This document shows, in pieces, positions 8,217 to 16,950 of a DNA stretch of 64,000 bases (positions are counted from its first letter, which is position 1; the number at the start of each line of letters is the position of its first letter). Source of the stretch: Plantibacter sp050587525 (GTDB taxonomy: Bacteria > Actinomycetota > Actinomycetes > Actinomycetales > Microbacteriaceae). The stretch covers positions 1 through 64,000 of the forward strand of contig NZ_JBOBFT010000005.1 of the NCBI RefSeq assembly GCF_050587525.1, read 5' to 3'. The notes under the pieces are model-generated. The model searched no databases. It worked only from the letters and a program-made list of their open reading frames with translations, and was not told the origin of the DNA. Made by a program: the position numbers and the translations under genes.

Positions 8217-9200
8217 ATGATCGGATTCATTGCGCGGCGGCTGGTGAACTATGTCTTCCTCAGCGCCATCGCCACCATGCTGGGGTACATCCTCGTCAGC
8301 GCGACCCTCCAACCCTCGGCACGATTCCTCGGCAAGAACCCACCCATCCCCCAAGCGTCGATCGACGCGGCACTCGACAAGATGGGCGTGAATCCCAACG
8401 TCCCCATCCTCGAGCGGATGTGGGACTGGGTCGTCCAATTCGTCACGACCGGATCCCTCGGGATCAGCACCCGCGGAACGCAGGTCACGGCCGACATCAT
8501 CGAACGCTCGGGCACGAGCCTCCGCCTGCTCATCATCGGCACGGTCCTCGGCGCCGTCATCGGTGTGGCGCTCGGCGTCTGGGGCGCCGTGCGCCAGTAC
8601 AAGACGAGCGACCAGGTCATCACCTACGCGTCGTTCACGATCCTCGCGATGCCCGTGTTCGTGCTCGGCATCCTGCTCATGATCGGGGCGACCGCGCTCA
8701 ACCAGGCGGTTGGCACCAACCTCATCAACTTCACGGGCGAGTACACGGCTGGCCTGCAGGGCGGGTTCTGGACCCTGTTCGGCGACCGGCTGATCCACCT
8801 GCTCCTCCCCACGATCACCCTCGTGCTCGGCGCCGTCGCCACCTACTCGCGGTACCAGCGCAGCGCGATGCTCGACGTCATGAGCGCCGACTACATCCGG
8901 ACCGCCCGCTCCAAGGGTCGCACCCGCGGGTCCGCGATCATCCGCCACGGCGTCCGCGTCGCCCTCATCCCCATGTCGACCTTCTTCGCGTACTCCTTCG
9001 GACTGATCCTCACCGGAGCGAGCGTCACGGAGAACGTCTTCAGCTGGCACGGCATGGGCGAGTACCTCTTCACGAGCGTCTCGAACGCCGACATCAACGC
9101 GGCCTCCGGAACCATCCTCTTCACCTCCATCCTCGTGCTCATCGCCGGAACGCTCTCCGACGTGATCTACGCGGCCCTCGACCCGAGAGTGCGGGTGTGA
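8217..9200 (+). CDS. ABC transporter permease, OppB/DppB type
   Basis: 327-residue inner-membrane permease, the B subunit of a family 5 peptide-type importer. It begins MIGFIARRLVNYVFLSAIA, the standard OppB N-terminus, and has about six membrane segments with a large extracytoplasmic loop after the first. The cytoplasmic EAA-type loop is in the segment DYIRTARSKGRTRGSAIIRHG, which contacts the ATPase. The start is supported by AAGG about 10 bases upstream. It is the first gene of an operon with the OppC-type gene (2-bp gap) and the fused ATPase. The binding proteins are encoded divergently. Confidence 0.93.
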   Translation: MIGFIARRLVNYVFLSAIATMLGYILVSATLQPSARFLGKNPPIPQASIDAALDKMGVNPNVPILERMWDWVVQFVTTGSLGISTRGTQVTADIIERSGTSLRLLIIGTVLGAVIGVALGVWGAVRQYKTSDQVITYASFTILAMPVFVLGILLMIGATALNQAVGTNLINFTGEYTAGLQGGFWTLFGDRLIHLLLPTITLVLGAVATYSRYQRSAMLDVMSADYIRTARSKGRTRGSAIIRHGVRVALIPMSTFFAYSFGLILTGASVTENVFSWHGMGEYLFTSVSNADINAASGTILFTSILVLIAGTLSDVIYAALDPRVRV

Positions 9201-9202
9201 CC

Positions 9203-10126
9203 ATGTCCGTGACCGATCCCACCATCACGACCGTCGGCGAGCCCGAGACCATGCAGGGCGCGCCGCGCCGGCCGCAGTCGCGCGGACGGACGATCTTCCG
9301 CAAGGTCCTCGCGACCAAACGCGCCCGCATCGGCGGCGGCGTCCTCCTCTTCATCATCCTGTGGTCGTTCATCGGCCCGCTCCTCTACCCGTGGTCGTTC
9401 ACCGATCAGGACGGTCTCGCCTTCAGTCAGCCGCCCTCGCTGTCGCACTGGTTCGGAACGAACAACATCGGCCAGGACGTGTACGCGCAGACGCTCGTCG
9501 GACTGCAGAAGTCGCTCGTCATCGGCCTCATCGTCGGACCGGGTGCTGCACTCATCGCCGGTGTCGTCGGAGCCGTCGCCGGCTACGTCGGCGGACTCTG
9601 GGACAAGGCGATCGTGTGGATCATCGATCTCCTCCTCGTCATCCCGGCCCTCTACCTGCTCGTCCTCATCAGCCCGATCTTCCGGTCGCTCTCCTGGATC
9701 GCCCTCGTGGTGTTCCTCGCGATCTTCGGCTGGATGGTGCTCGCAAGGGTGATCAGAGGACAGACGATGTCGCTGCGCGAACGCGAGTACGTGAAAGCGG
9801 CGCGCTTCATGGGCGTGCCCGGGTTCACGATCGTCCGTCGGCACATCCTGCCGAACGTCGCCTCGCTCCTCATCATCGACGCGACCCTCGGCATCGGAGC
9901 GGCCATCCTGTCCGAGACGACACTGAGCTTCTTCGGCTTCGGCGTCCAGGCGCCCGACGTGTCGCTCGGCACGCTGCTCGCCCTCAACAGCGGGGCGGCC
10001 GTCACCCGGCCGTGGCTCTTCGTCTTCCCCGCCGCCATCCTCGTGATCACCGTCCTCGCGTCGAGCCTCCTCGGCGACGCGCTCCGAGATGCTATCGACC
10101 CGACCTCAGGAGCGAACCGTGACTGA
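9203..10126 (+). CDS. ABC transporter permease, OppC/DppC type
   Basis: 307-residue partner permease. A hydrophilic N-terminus rich in Pro/Arg precedes the first membrane helix (about residues 40-58), then the OppC-like FGTNNIGQDVYAQTL segment and a binding-protein-dependent transport domain. The coupling loop is around REYVKAARFMGVPGFTIVRRH. The start ATG at 9203 was preferred; an in-frame GTG at 9197 overlaps the previous stop codon and is also possible. The 3' end overlaps the ATPase gene by 8 bp, so the three genes are translationally linked. Confidence 0.93.
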   Translation: MSVTDPTITTVGEPETMQGAPRRPQSRGRTIFRKVLATKRARIGGGVLLFIILWSFIGPLLYPWSFTDQDGLAFSQPPSLSHWFGTNNIGQDVYAQTLVGLQKSLVIGLIVGPGAALIAGVVGAVAGYVGGLWDKAIVWIIDLLLVIPALYLLVLISPIFRSLSWIALVVFLAIFGWMVLARVIRGQTMSLREREYVKAARFMGVPGFTIVRRHILPNVASLLIIDATLGIGAAILSETTLSFFGFGVQAPDVSLGTLLALNSGAAVTRPWLFVFPAAILVITVLASSLLGDALRDAIDPTSGANRD

Positions 10127-12281
10127 ACGACCCACCACCGGACCGCTCGACCTCGGCGGCGCGAACGTGCGCCCGCTCGACGCGGGTTCGACGGGCACCG
10201 GCGCCCTCCGTCCCGAGCCGCTGCTCTCCGTCCGCGACCTCAGCGTCACCTTCCCGAACAACGGCACCCCCGTGCATGCCGTCCGCAACATCTCGTACGA
10301 GGTGGCGAGGGGCGAGTTCCTCGGCATCGTCGGCGAGTCCGGATCCGGCAAGAGCGTCTCGTCAATGGCGGTGATGGGCCTCCTGCCCACCAACGCGCAG
10401 ATCGAGGGCAGCGTGCGCTTCAACGGCCAGGAACTCCTCGGCCAGGACGACCGCCAGCTCTCCAAGGTCCGCGGCAGCGAGATCGCGATGATCTTCCAGG
10501 ACCCGCTCTCGGCGCTCACCCCCGTGTACACGATCGGGCAGCAGATCGCCGAGGGCCTGCGTCTCCACGACGCCAAGCTCTCGCAGCGCGCTGCCGAAGC
10601 TCGTGCCGTCGAGCTCCTCCGCATCGTCGGCATCCCGAACCCCGAGCGGCGGGCGAAGGCCTTCCCCCACGAGTTCTCCGGCGGCATGCGGCAGCGGGCG
10701 ATGATCGCCATCGCGATCGCGAACGACCCGCAGCTCATCATCGCCGACGAACCGACGACCGCGCTCGACGTCACCATCCAGGCGCAGATCCTCGACGTCC
10801 TCCAGGAGGCGAAGGACATCACGGGCGCCGCGGTGGTCCTCATCACCCACGACCTCGGCGTCGTCGCCGGCAACGCGGACCGTGTGGCGGTGATGTACGC
10901 GGGGCGCATCGTCGAAACGGCTCCCGTCGTCCCACTCTTCCGTGAACCGATGATGCCGTACACGATCGGGCTCCTCCGGTCGATGCCGAACATGGCCGTC
11001 TCCCAGCAGGACCGCCTGGTCCCGCTCGAGGGCCGGCCGCCGCTCCTCACCGTCGTCCCCACCGGCTGCCCGTTCGCCCCCCGCTGCCCTGCGGCGGTCG
11101 CCGCGTGCCTCGACGGCGAGCCGGCGCTCGCCCCGGTCCACGACGCGCTGGGCGCCGACCGTGTCGCAGCGTGCATCCGAGCCGACGAGATCGCGAGCGG
11201 CGAGCTGCTCCGCTCCGACATCTTCCCTCGTCCCGAACCCGTGCCGGAGGACGAGGTCGCCGAGGTCGAGCCCGTCACGGTCCTCGATGTGCGCGACCTC
11301 AAGCGCACCTTCCCGCTCACGAAGGGAGCCGTCTTCCGGCGGGTGATCGGCACGGTTCGCGCAGTGGACGGCATCTCCTTCACCGTCGACCGCGGCCGCA
11401 CCCTCGGTCTCGTCGGAGAGTCCGGCTGCGGCAAGACGACGACCATCATGGAGATCCTCGAACTCGCAGGCGCCCAATCCGGCAGCATCCGGGTCAACGG
11501 GGTCGATACCTCCACGCTCTCCAATCGCGATCGCAAGAAGATGCGCGGCGACATCCAGGTCGTGTTCCAGGACCCCATGGCATCGCTCGATCCCCGCATG
11601 ACGATCGAGGACATCATCGGGGAGCCGTTGACCGTCCTCGGCACCTCGAAAGCGGACATCAGCCGCAAGGTGGCAGACATGCTGGAGCTCGTCGGCCTCG
11701 AACCGACGTACGCCGGCCGGTACCCGCACGAGTTCTCCGGGGGGCAACGGCAGCGCATCGGCATCGCCCGAGCCCTCGTCGTCGAGCCGAAGATCCTCGT
11801 GCTCGATGAACCGGTGTCGGCGCTCGACGTCTCCGTGCAGGCCGGTGTCATCAACCTCCTCGAGGACCTCAAGGAACGGCTCGGACTCTCCTATCTCTTC
11901 GTGGCGCACGATCTCGCGGTCGTCCGGCACATCGCCGACGACGTCGCGGTCATGTACCTCGGGCGCATCGTCGAGTACGGTCCGGCCCAGGAGATCTTCG
12001 AGCGGCCGAAGCACCCGTACACGCAGGCGCTGCTGTCCGCGGTGCCCGTGCCGGACCCCGTCCTCGAGAGCTCGCGCCGTCGCATCCTCCTGAACGGCGA
12101 CCTGCCCTCCCCCACGGACGACATCACGGGATGCAATTTCCGCACGAGGTGCCCCCTCTACCAGCTGCTCCCGCCGGAGAAGCAGGCGATCTGCCAGCAG
12201 GACGATCCCCAGGAACGGCCGCTCGACGGTCGGTTGGTGGCCTGCCATCACGCGGAGAGCGACCGCCTCGTCCCGGCCTGA
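10119..12281 (+). CDS. Fused dipeptide-type ABC ATPase (OppD-OppF fusion)
   Basis: 720-residue cytoplasmic ATPase with two complete nucleotide-binding domains in one chain, replacing separate OppD and OppF. Domain 1 has Walker A GESGSGKSV, signature FSGGMRQRA and Walker B LIIADEPTTALD; domain 2 has GESGCGKTT, FSGGQRQRI and ILVLDEPVSALD. Each half ends in the oligopeptide-transporter C-terminal region with a Cys-rich stretch (CPFAPRCPAAVAAC and CNFRTRCPLYQ), which in this family can hold an Fe-S cluster. The GTG at 10119 is preceded by AGGAG at the right spacing. It is the last gene of the 8217-12281 operon. Confidence 0.94.
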   Translation: MTERPTTGPLDLGGANVRPLDAGSTGTGALRPEPLLSVRDLSVTFPNNGTPVHAVRNISYEVARGEFLGIVGESGSGKSVSSMAVMGLLPTNAQIEGSVRFNGQELLGQDDRQLSKVRGSEIAMIFQDPLSALTPVYTIGQQIAEGLRLHDAKLSQRAAEARAVELLRIVGIPNPERRAKAFPHEFSGGMRQRAMIAIAIANDPQLIIADEPTTALDVTIQAQILDVLQEAKDITGAAVVLITHDLGVVAGNADRVAVMYAGRIVETAPVVPLFREPMMPYTIGLLRSMPNMAVSQQDRLVPLEGRPPLLTVVPTGCPFAPRCPAAVAACLDGEPALAPVHDALGADRVAACIRADEIASGELLRSDIFPRPEPVPEDEVAEVEPVTVLDVRDLKRTFPLTKGAVFRRVIGTVRAVDGISFTVDRGRTLGLVGESGCGKTTTIMEILELAGAQSGSIRVNGVDTSTLSNRDRKKMRGDIQVVFQDPMASLDPRMTIEDIIGEPLTVLGTSKADISRKVADMLELVGLEPTYAGRYPHEFSGGQRQRIGIARALVVEPKILVLDEPVSALDVSVQAGVINLLEDLKERLGLSYLFVAHDLAVVRHIADDVAVMYLGRIVEYGPAQEIFERPKHPYTQALLSAVPVPDPVLESSRRRILLNGDLPSPTDDITGCNFRTRCPLYQLLPPEKQAICQQDDPQERPLDGRLVACHHAESDRLVPA

Positions 12282-12374
12282 GCGAGGGAGTGGCGAGCAC
12301 TCACGGGCGTCGTGCGGGCGGATGGAATCCACATCGGCCCGCACGATCCGTTCGAGGCTGAGAGGATGGACGGT

Positions 12375-13001
12375 GTGAACAACGCATCTGCCGAACCACG
12401 ACGACGAGTGACCCTGCGAGCGACGGGCGGGTACTGGATCCTCGGGGTGACGGCCGCGCTCGTCCTCTTCTTCATCGTCGACGCCGTCAGCCGCGGTGCG
12501 TGGACCTTCGCCCTCGCCGCGCTCCCCTGGGAGCTGCTCGCGGTCTGGGTCGTCTACGTCGTCCTCGTCCGCCCGTGCGTCGTCGTCGAACCAGCGAAGC
12601 TCTCGATCGTCAACATCGGGCGGGTGCACGAGATCCCGTGGACTCGCGTCGACTCCATCACGAGCCGATTCCAGCTCTCCGTCATCCTCGACGACGGTCG
12701 CCGCATCGTGAGCTGGGGCGCCCCGTCCGTGGGACTCGACCGCCCCTCGATCCTCGGCGATTCCTCGCGTCGTCGTCAGGGCGTCGATCACCAGGACCGT
12801 GCCTCCGGGGTCCGCGACGGCGGTCGTGGGGACGCCGCGCAGGCGGTTCCCGCTGCACGGCTCATCGAGCAGGCTCATGAGCAGTGGGGCGAGGTGACGC
12901 CCGACGGCCCGAACGACATGGTGACACGTCTCGACATCCCGGCGGTCGCGGTCACGCTCGCGCTGGCTGCGTGGGGCGTTGCGTCCATCCTCCTCGGCTG
13001 A
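12375..13001 (+). CDS. Membrane protein with PH-like domain, function unknown
   Basis: 208-residue membrane protein. Two hydrophobic segments near residues 20-36 and 43-64 are followed by a beta-rich stretch (VVVEPAKLSIVNIGRVHEI, then VILDDGRRIVSWGAP) that resembles the bacterial PH domain of many small actinobacterial membrane proteins; a third hydrophobic segment ends the chain. GTG at 12375 was chosen because GAGAGGA sits about 8 bases upstream; the in-frame ATG at 12366 overlaps that ribosome site. The domain assignment is by eye only. The gene follows the ABC operon after 93 bp and may be transcribed separately. Confidence 0.6.
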   Translation: MNNASAEPRRRVTLRATGGYWILGVTAALVLFFIVDAVSRGAWTFALAALPWELLAVWVVYVVLVRPCVVVEPAKLSIVNIGRVHEIPWTRVDSITSRFQLSVILDDGRRIVSWGAPSVGLDRPSILGDSSRRRQGVDHQDRASGVRDGGRGDAAQAVPAARLIEQAHEQWGEVTPDGPNDMVTRLDIPAVAVTLALAAWGVASILLG

Positions 13002-13046
13002 TGTTCGCGTTCCCGGTCACTGACGTTCCCGGTCACCGGCAATCCC

Positions 13047-13176
13047 GGTCACTGAGCCTGTCGAAGTGCGCGATCGGTGGAGCCCTTCGACACGCTCAGG
13101 GACCGGGTGCGACACGCTCAGGGACCGGGTGCGGCACGCTCAGGGACCGGGTGCGACACGCTCAGGGACCGGGCGA
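13047..13176. repeat. REP-like element with four 22-bp tandem copies
   Basis: GGTCACTGAGCCTGTCGAAG (13047-13066) is a copy of the dispersed REP-like sequence. After it stand four head-to-tail 22-bp units at 13089, 13111, 13133 and 13155, each reading GACACGCTCAGGGACCGGG plus three bases with one or two changes. The two parts are in opposite orientation, so the RNA could fold. Relatives occur at 29215-29404, 31787-31950 and 46711-46735. Confidence 0.85.
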
Positions 13177-13197
13177 AGCGGCGGCGGGAACAGCGAA

Positions 13198-13225
13198 GCG
13201 GCGCCCTCCCGAAGGAGGACGCCGC
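13198..13225. terminator. Hairpin between convergent genes
   Basis: Outer stem GCGGCG / CGCCGC and inner stem CCTCC / GGAGG around a CGAA-type tetraloop, one C-A mismatch between them. It sits between the gene ending at 13001 and the convergent gene ending at 13253, so it could stop transcription from either side. Confidence 0.5.
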
Positions 13226-13252
13226 ACGCTTAGCCGCCTGGTGAACTGAGCG

Positions 13253-15001
13253 CTACAGCGCCAGCTCGATGCCGGCGCCCGGGATGGCGTCAAGCAGTTC
13301 CCGCGTGTACTGCTGCTGCGGGTTGTCGAACACGGAGTCCGTGGAAGCGGCCTCCACGATCTTGCCCTTCTGCATAACGGCCACGTTGTCCGCGATCACC
13401 CGGACGACCGCGAGGTCGTGCGTGATGAAGAGGTACGTGAGCTGCAGCTCCGACTGGAGGTCGGCGAGCAACTGCAGGATCTGCGCCTGCACGAGCACGT
13501 CGAGTGCCGAGACGGCTTCATCGAGGACGACGATCTCCGGCTTGAGCGCAAGAGCGCGAGCGATGGCGATGCGCTGACGCTGGCCGCCCGACAGCTCGTT
13601 CGGGTAGCGGGTCGCGACCGTCTCCGGGAGCGAGACCTGGTCCAGCAGCTCGAGCACGCGCGCACGGCGGCTGGCCTTGTCGCCGACCTTGTGCGTGACG
13701 AGCGGCTCGGAGATCGTGTTCCCGATGTTGCGCAGCGGGTCGAGCGAGCCGTACGGGTCCTGGAACACGGGCTGCATCTTGCGGCGCAGCGCCAGGAGTC
13801 CCTTGCGATCGAGGCCTTCCATCTCGCGTCCGCCGATGCGGATGTTGCCGGACGTGGGCGTCTCCAGCTGCAGGAGCAGCTTGGCGACGGTCGACTTGCC
13901 GGAACCGGACTCGCCCACGAGCGCCATGGTGGTGCCCTTGGGAATCTCGAACGAGACGCCGTCCACGGCCTTGAGATCGCCGGAGAGCCCCTTCTGCCCG
14001 CGGATCTTGTAGACCTTCGTCAGGTCCTTGACGACGATGGCGGACTCCTCGCCTGCCAGAGCAGCACTCGCTTCCGCGCGCGCCTCCGCCGCTGCGATGA
14101 GGTCGACGCCCTCGGTCACCTTGGACGCCGCGTAGTCCAGGTGCGTGAGGTCCTGCGAAGCGGACTGGATGCGCCTGGACGCGAGGCTCGGGGCGGCTGC
14201 CACGAGACGCTGCGTGTACGGGTGCACCGGGTTCTGCAGGATCTCCACCGACGGACCGGCTTCGACGATCTGGCCCTTGTACATGACGATGAGCTTTTCA
14301 GCGCGCTCGGCCGCGAGGCCGAGGTCGTGCGTGATGAAGAGCAGCGCCGTGCCGCTGTTGCGGGTCAGGGTCTCGAGGTGGTCGAGGATCTTCCGCTGGA
14401 CGGTGACGTCGAGCGCGGAGGTCGGCTCGTCGGCGATGAGCAGCTTCGGCGTGGACGAGAGCCCGATGCCGATGAGCACACGCTGGCGCATGCCGCCGGA
14501 GAACTGGTGCGGGAACTGCTTCAGGCGGCGGTCGGCATCGGAGAGCCCCGCCTCCTTGAGCACCTGGATCGCACGAGCCCGGACGGCCTTCTTGCCGGTG
14601 GCGACGCCGTTCGCACGGATCGCCTCCTCCACCTGGAAACCGATGTTCCAGACCGGGTTGAGGTTCGACATCGGGTCCTGCGGAACGAAGCCGATGAGGC
14701 GTCCGCGGACGTCCTCGATCTCCTTGCGGCTCAGCTTCGACAGGTCGCGTCCCTCGAAGAGGACCTGACCGGCCGTGATCTTGCCCGTGCCGGGGAGCAG
14801 GTTGATGACGGCGTGGGCCGTCGTCGACTTGCCGGAACCGGACTCGCCGACGATCGCGACGGTTTCGCCGGGGGCGATCTCGAAGTCGATGGACCGGACG
14901 GCCTTGACCAGCCCGCTCTGCGTCTTGAACGAGACCTCGAGGCCCTTGATCTCGAGCAGCGGCTGCGTGCCGTTGGGTGCGGTGTTCAACGTTTCGCTCA
15001 A
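13253..15001 (-). CDS. Fused dipeptide-type ABC ATPase (second Opp locus)
   Basis: 582-residue ATPase with two nucleotide-binding domains. Domain 1: GESGSGKST, FSGGMRQRV, LLIADEPTSALD. Domain 2: GESGSGKST, LSGGQRQRI, EIVVLDEAVSALD. It is shorter than the other fused ATPase in this window (720 residues), mainly because the C-terminal Cys-rich parts are missing or reduced. It is the last gene of a leftward operon: its start overlaps the stop of the upstream permease by 4 bp (14998-15001). Confidence 0.94.
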   Translation of the reverse strand: MSETLNTAPNGTQPLLEIKGLEVSFKTQSGLVKAVRSIDFEIAPGETVAIVGESGSGKSTTAHAVINLLPGTGKITAGQVLFEGRDLSKLSRKEIEDVRGRLIGFVPQDPMSNLNPVWNIGFQVEEAIRANGVATGKKAVRARAIQVLKEAGLSDADRRLKQFPHQFSGGMRQRVLIGIGLSSTPKLLIADEPTSALDVTVQRKILDHLETLTRNSGTALLFITHDLGLAAERAEKLIVMYKGQIVEAGPSVEILQNPVHPYTQRLVAAAPSLASRRIQSASQDLTHLDYAASKVTEGVDLIAAAEARAEASAALAGEESAIVVKDLTKVYKIRGQKGLSGDLKAVDGVSFEIPKGTTMALVGESGSGKSTVAKLLLQLETPTSGNIRIGGREMEGLDRKGLLALRRKMQPVFQDPYGSLDPLRNIGNTISEPLVTHKVGDKASRRARVLELLDQVSLPETVATRYPNELSGGQRQRIAIARALALKPEIVVLDEAVSALDVLVQAQILQLLADLQSELQLTYLFITHDLAVVRVIADNVAVMQKGKIVEAASTDSVFDNPQQQYTRELLDAIPGAGIELAL

Positions 15002-15963
15002 CGGAGCGCCCTCGCCTTCGGGTCGAGTGCGTCGCGGACGACCTCACCCATCAGGATGAAGCTGAGCACGGTGAGTGACAGCGCGATGGACGGGTAGATC
15101 AGCACCTGCGGAGCGGTCCGCAGGTCCTTCTGGGCTTGCGAGATGTCGTTGCCCCACGAGATCACGTCCGAACCGAGTCCGACGCCGAGGAACGACAGGG
15201 TCGCCTCTGCGACGATCGCGGATGCGAGCGAGATCGTGATGACCACGATGACCGGCGCGATCGCGTTCGGCAGCACGTGGCGGAGCAGGATGCGGAAGCG
15301 CGAGACGCCCAGGGCGATCGACGCCTGCACGTAGTCCGCGTTCTTCACTCGGAGGATCTCGGCGCGGAGGATACGAGCGACCGACGGCCACGCGAACAAC
15401 CCGATGGCCAACGAAATCGTCCACACGCTCCGGTACTTCGCGAGCGCGGACATGATGACCACGGCGGCGAGGATGTAGGGGATCGAGAAGAAGATGTCGC
15501 CGATGCGGGAGAGCACGGAGTCGACCCAGCCGCCGTAGAAGCCGGCGAAGGCGCCGAAGACGATGCCGAGCGACGCGACGATGACGGTCACGATGATGCC
15601 GACCGCAAGCGACGTGGAAGCACCGAAGATGACACGAGAGTAGATGTCGCAGCCCTGCTTCGTGAAGCCGAGGATGTGACCGGAGCTCGGGTCGCCCAGG
15701 CTGTTGTCGAGCGAGCAGCTGCGCGGGTCGGCGTGTGCGAACAGGCCGGGGACGAGCGACACGACGACGACGAGCAGGATGAGCACCGCCGAGATCCAGA
15801 ACATCGGCTGGCGGCGCATGTACGCCCACGCGTCCGTCCACAGGTTGCTCGGCTTGTCATCGACCTTGACGGCGTCGATGACGGCGAGCGGAGTTTCTTC
15901 GAGCGGCGCGACGAAATGCGTTGAAGAACGCTTCACCGGCCGGTCCTGACCATCACTTGACAT
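14998..15963 (-). CDS. ABC transporter permease, OppC/DppC type (second Opp locus)
   Basis: 321-residue inner-membrane permease. A long cytoplasmic N-terminus of about 50 residues precedes the first helix near FWISAVLILLVVVVSLVPGLF. The OppC hallmark GFTKQGCDIYSRVIFGA and a coupling loop around DYVQASIALGVSRFRILLRH are present. The start at 15963 overlaps the 3' end of the OppB-type gene by 11 bp, and its own end overlaps the ATPase gene by 4 bp. Confidence 0.93.
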   Translation of the reverse strand: MSSDGQDRPVKRSSTHFVAPLEETPLAVIDAVKVDDKPSNLWTDAWAYMRRQPMFWISAVLILLVVVVSLVPGLFAHADPRSCSLDNSLGDPSSGHILGFTKQGCDIYSRVIFGASTSLAVGIIVTVIVASLGIVFGAFAGFYGGWVDSVLSRIGDIFFSIPYILAAVVIMSALAKYRSVWTISLAIGLFAWPSVARILRAEILRVKNADYVQASIALGVSRFRILLRHVLPNAIAPVIVVITISLASAIVAEATLSFLGVGLGSDVISWGNDISQAQKDLRTAPQVLIYPSIALSLTVLSFILMGEVVRDALDPKARALR

Positions 15964-16882
15964 AGCGGATCCTCGGGTCGAGCACGGCGTACAACAAGTC
16001 GATGAGCAAGTTGACGAGGAGGTAGACGAGCACCATCACGGTCACGAACGACACGACGGTCGGTCCTTCACCGCGGATGATCGCTTGGTAGAGCGTGCGT
16101 CCCACACCGGGCACGTTGAAGATGCCCTCCGTGACGGTGGCGCCCACGATGAGGACGCCGAAGTCGACCGCGAGGTACGTGACCACGGGGATGAGGGAGT
16201 TGCGCAGGATGTGCACCGGGATGATGCGGTTGCGGCTGAGGCCCTTGGCGTAGGCCGTGCGGACGAAGTCGAGCGACTGCGTCTCCACGACCGAGCCACG
16301 CGTGAGCCGGACGATCTGCGCGAAGCTGATCGTGGCCAACACGAGCGCCGGGAGTATCAAGTCCTGGATGGGGGCGCCTGGACCGACGGTGGCCCGGAAC
16401 CAGCCCAACTGGATGCCGAAGAAGAACTGTCCGATGAACGCGATGACGAACACGGGCAGCGAGATGAGGATCAGGCTGACGACGAGGAACGAAGCGTCGA
16501 AGATGCCGCCCTTGCGCAGGCCCGAGATGAGGCCGATCGTGATGCCGGCCACCATTTCGAAGAACACGGCGAGGATGGCCAGTCTGAGCGTGACGGGGAA
16601 CGTCTGCGCGAGGATCGTGCTGACTTCCTGGCCTGAGAAGGAAACACCCAGGTCTCCGCGGAAGATACCGCCGAGGTACAGGAAGTACTGGACGAGGAAG
16701 GGCTGGTCCAGGTTGTATTGCGCACGAAGCTGAGCGATGAGCGCCGGGCTCGGCGTCTTGTCGCCGAAGAGCGCGAGGATCGGGTCGCCCGGAAGGGCGA
16801 ACACCATGAAATAGATGAGGAACGTGGTACCGAGCAGAACCGGGATGGCCTGCAGGATACGACGCAGAATGTAACTGCCCAA
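15953..16882 (-). CDS. ABC transporter permease, OppB/DppB type (second Opp locus)
   Basis: 309-residue OppB-type permease with six predicted helices and the typical opening GSYILRRILQAIPVLLGTTF. The start was taken as the TTG at 16882: it gives exactly this family N-terminus and is preceded by CAGGAG at 7 bases. An ATG at 16930 in the same frame would add 16 residues that overlap a strong hairpin (16907-16934). The coupling loop is around DFVRTAYAKGLSRNRIIPVH. Confidence 0.9.
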   Translation of the reverse strand: MGSYILRRILQAIPVLLGTTFLIYFMVFALPGDPILALFGDKTPSPALIAQLRAQYNLDQPFLVQYFLYLGGIFRGDLGVSFSGQEVSTILAQTFPVTLRLAILAVFFEMVAGITIGLISGLRKGGIFDASFLVVSLILISLPVFVIAFIGQFFFGIQLGWFRATVGPGAPIQDLILPALVLATISFAQIVRLTRGSVVETQSLDFVRTAYAKGLSRNRIIPVHILRNSLIPVVTYLAVDFGVLIVGATVTEGIFNVPGVGRTLYQAIIRGEGPTVVSFVTVMVLVYLLVNLLIDLLYAVLDPRIRYVK

Positions 16883-16906
16883 AGTGGGACTCCTGAACTC
16901 GTGGAA

Positions 16907-16934
16907 CTGGGTGGGCCCTCTCGGGCCCACCCAG
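16907..16934 (-). terminator. Intercistronic hairpin after the third binding-protein gene
   Basis: Perfect 12-bp stem CTGGGTGGGCCC / GGGCCCACCCAG with a 4-base loop, 17 bp after the stop of the binding-protein gene and about 25 bp before the OppB start. No T-tract follows. Position within the operon suggests partial termination or protection of the upstream mRNA, giving more binding protein than permease. Confidence 0.75.
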
Positions 16935-16950
16935 CTATGCCTCTACAAGA

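Noticed and set aside
8000..9202. Long N-terminal extension of the OppC-type permease
   Set aside because: The frame upstream of the ATG at 9203 runs through the OppB gene in another frame and gives a His/Arg/Pro-rich sequence without membrane helices.
10362..12878. 838-codon open frame on the minus strand across the fused ATPase
   Set aside because: Antisense shadow; low-complexity Asp/Arg/Gly-rich product, and the plus strand has two intact ABC domains.
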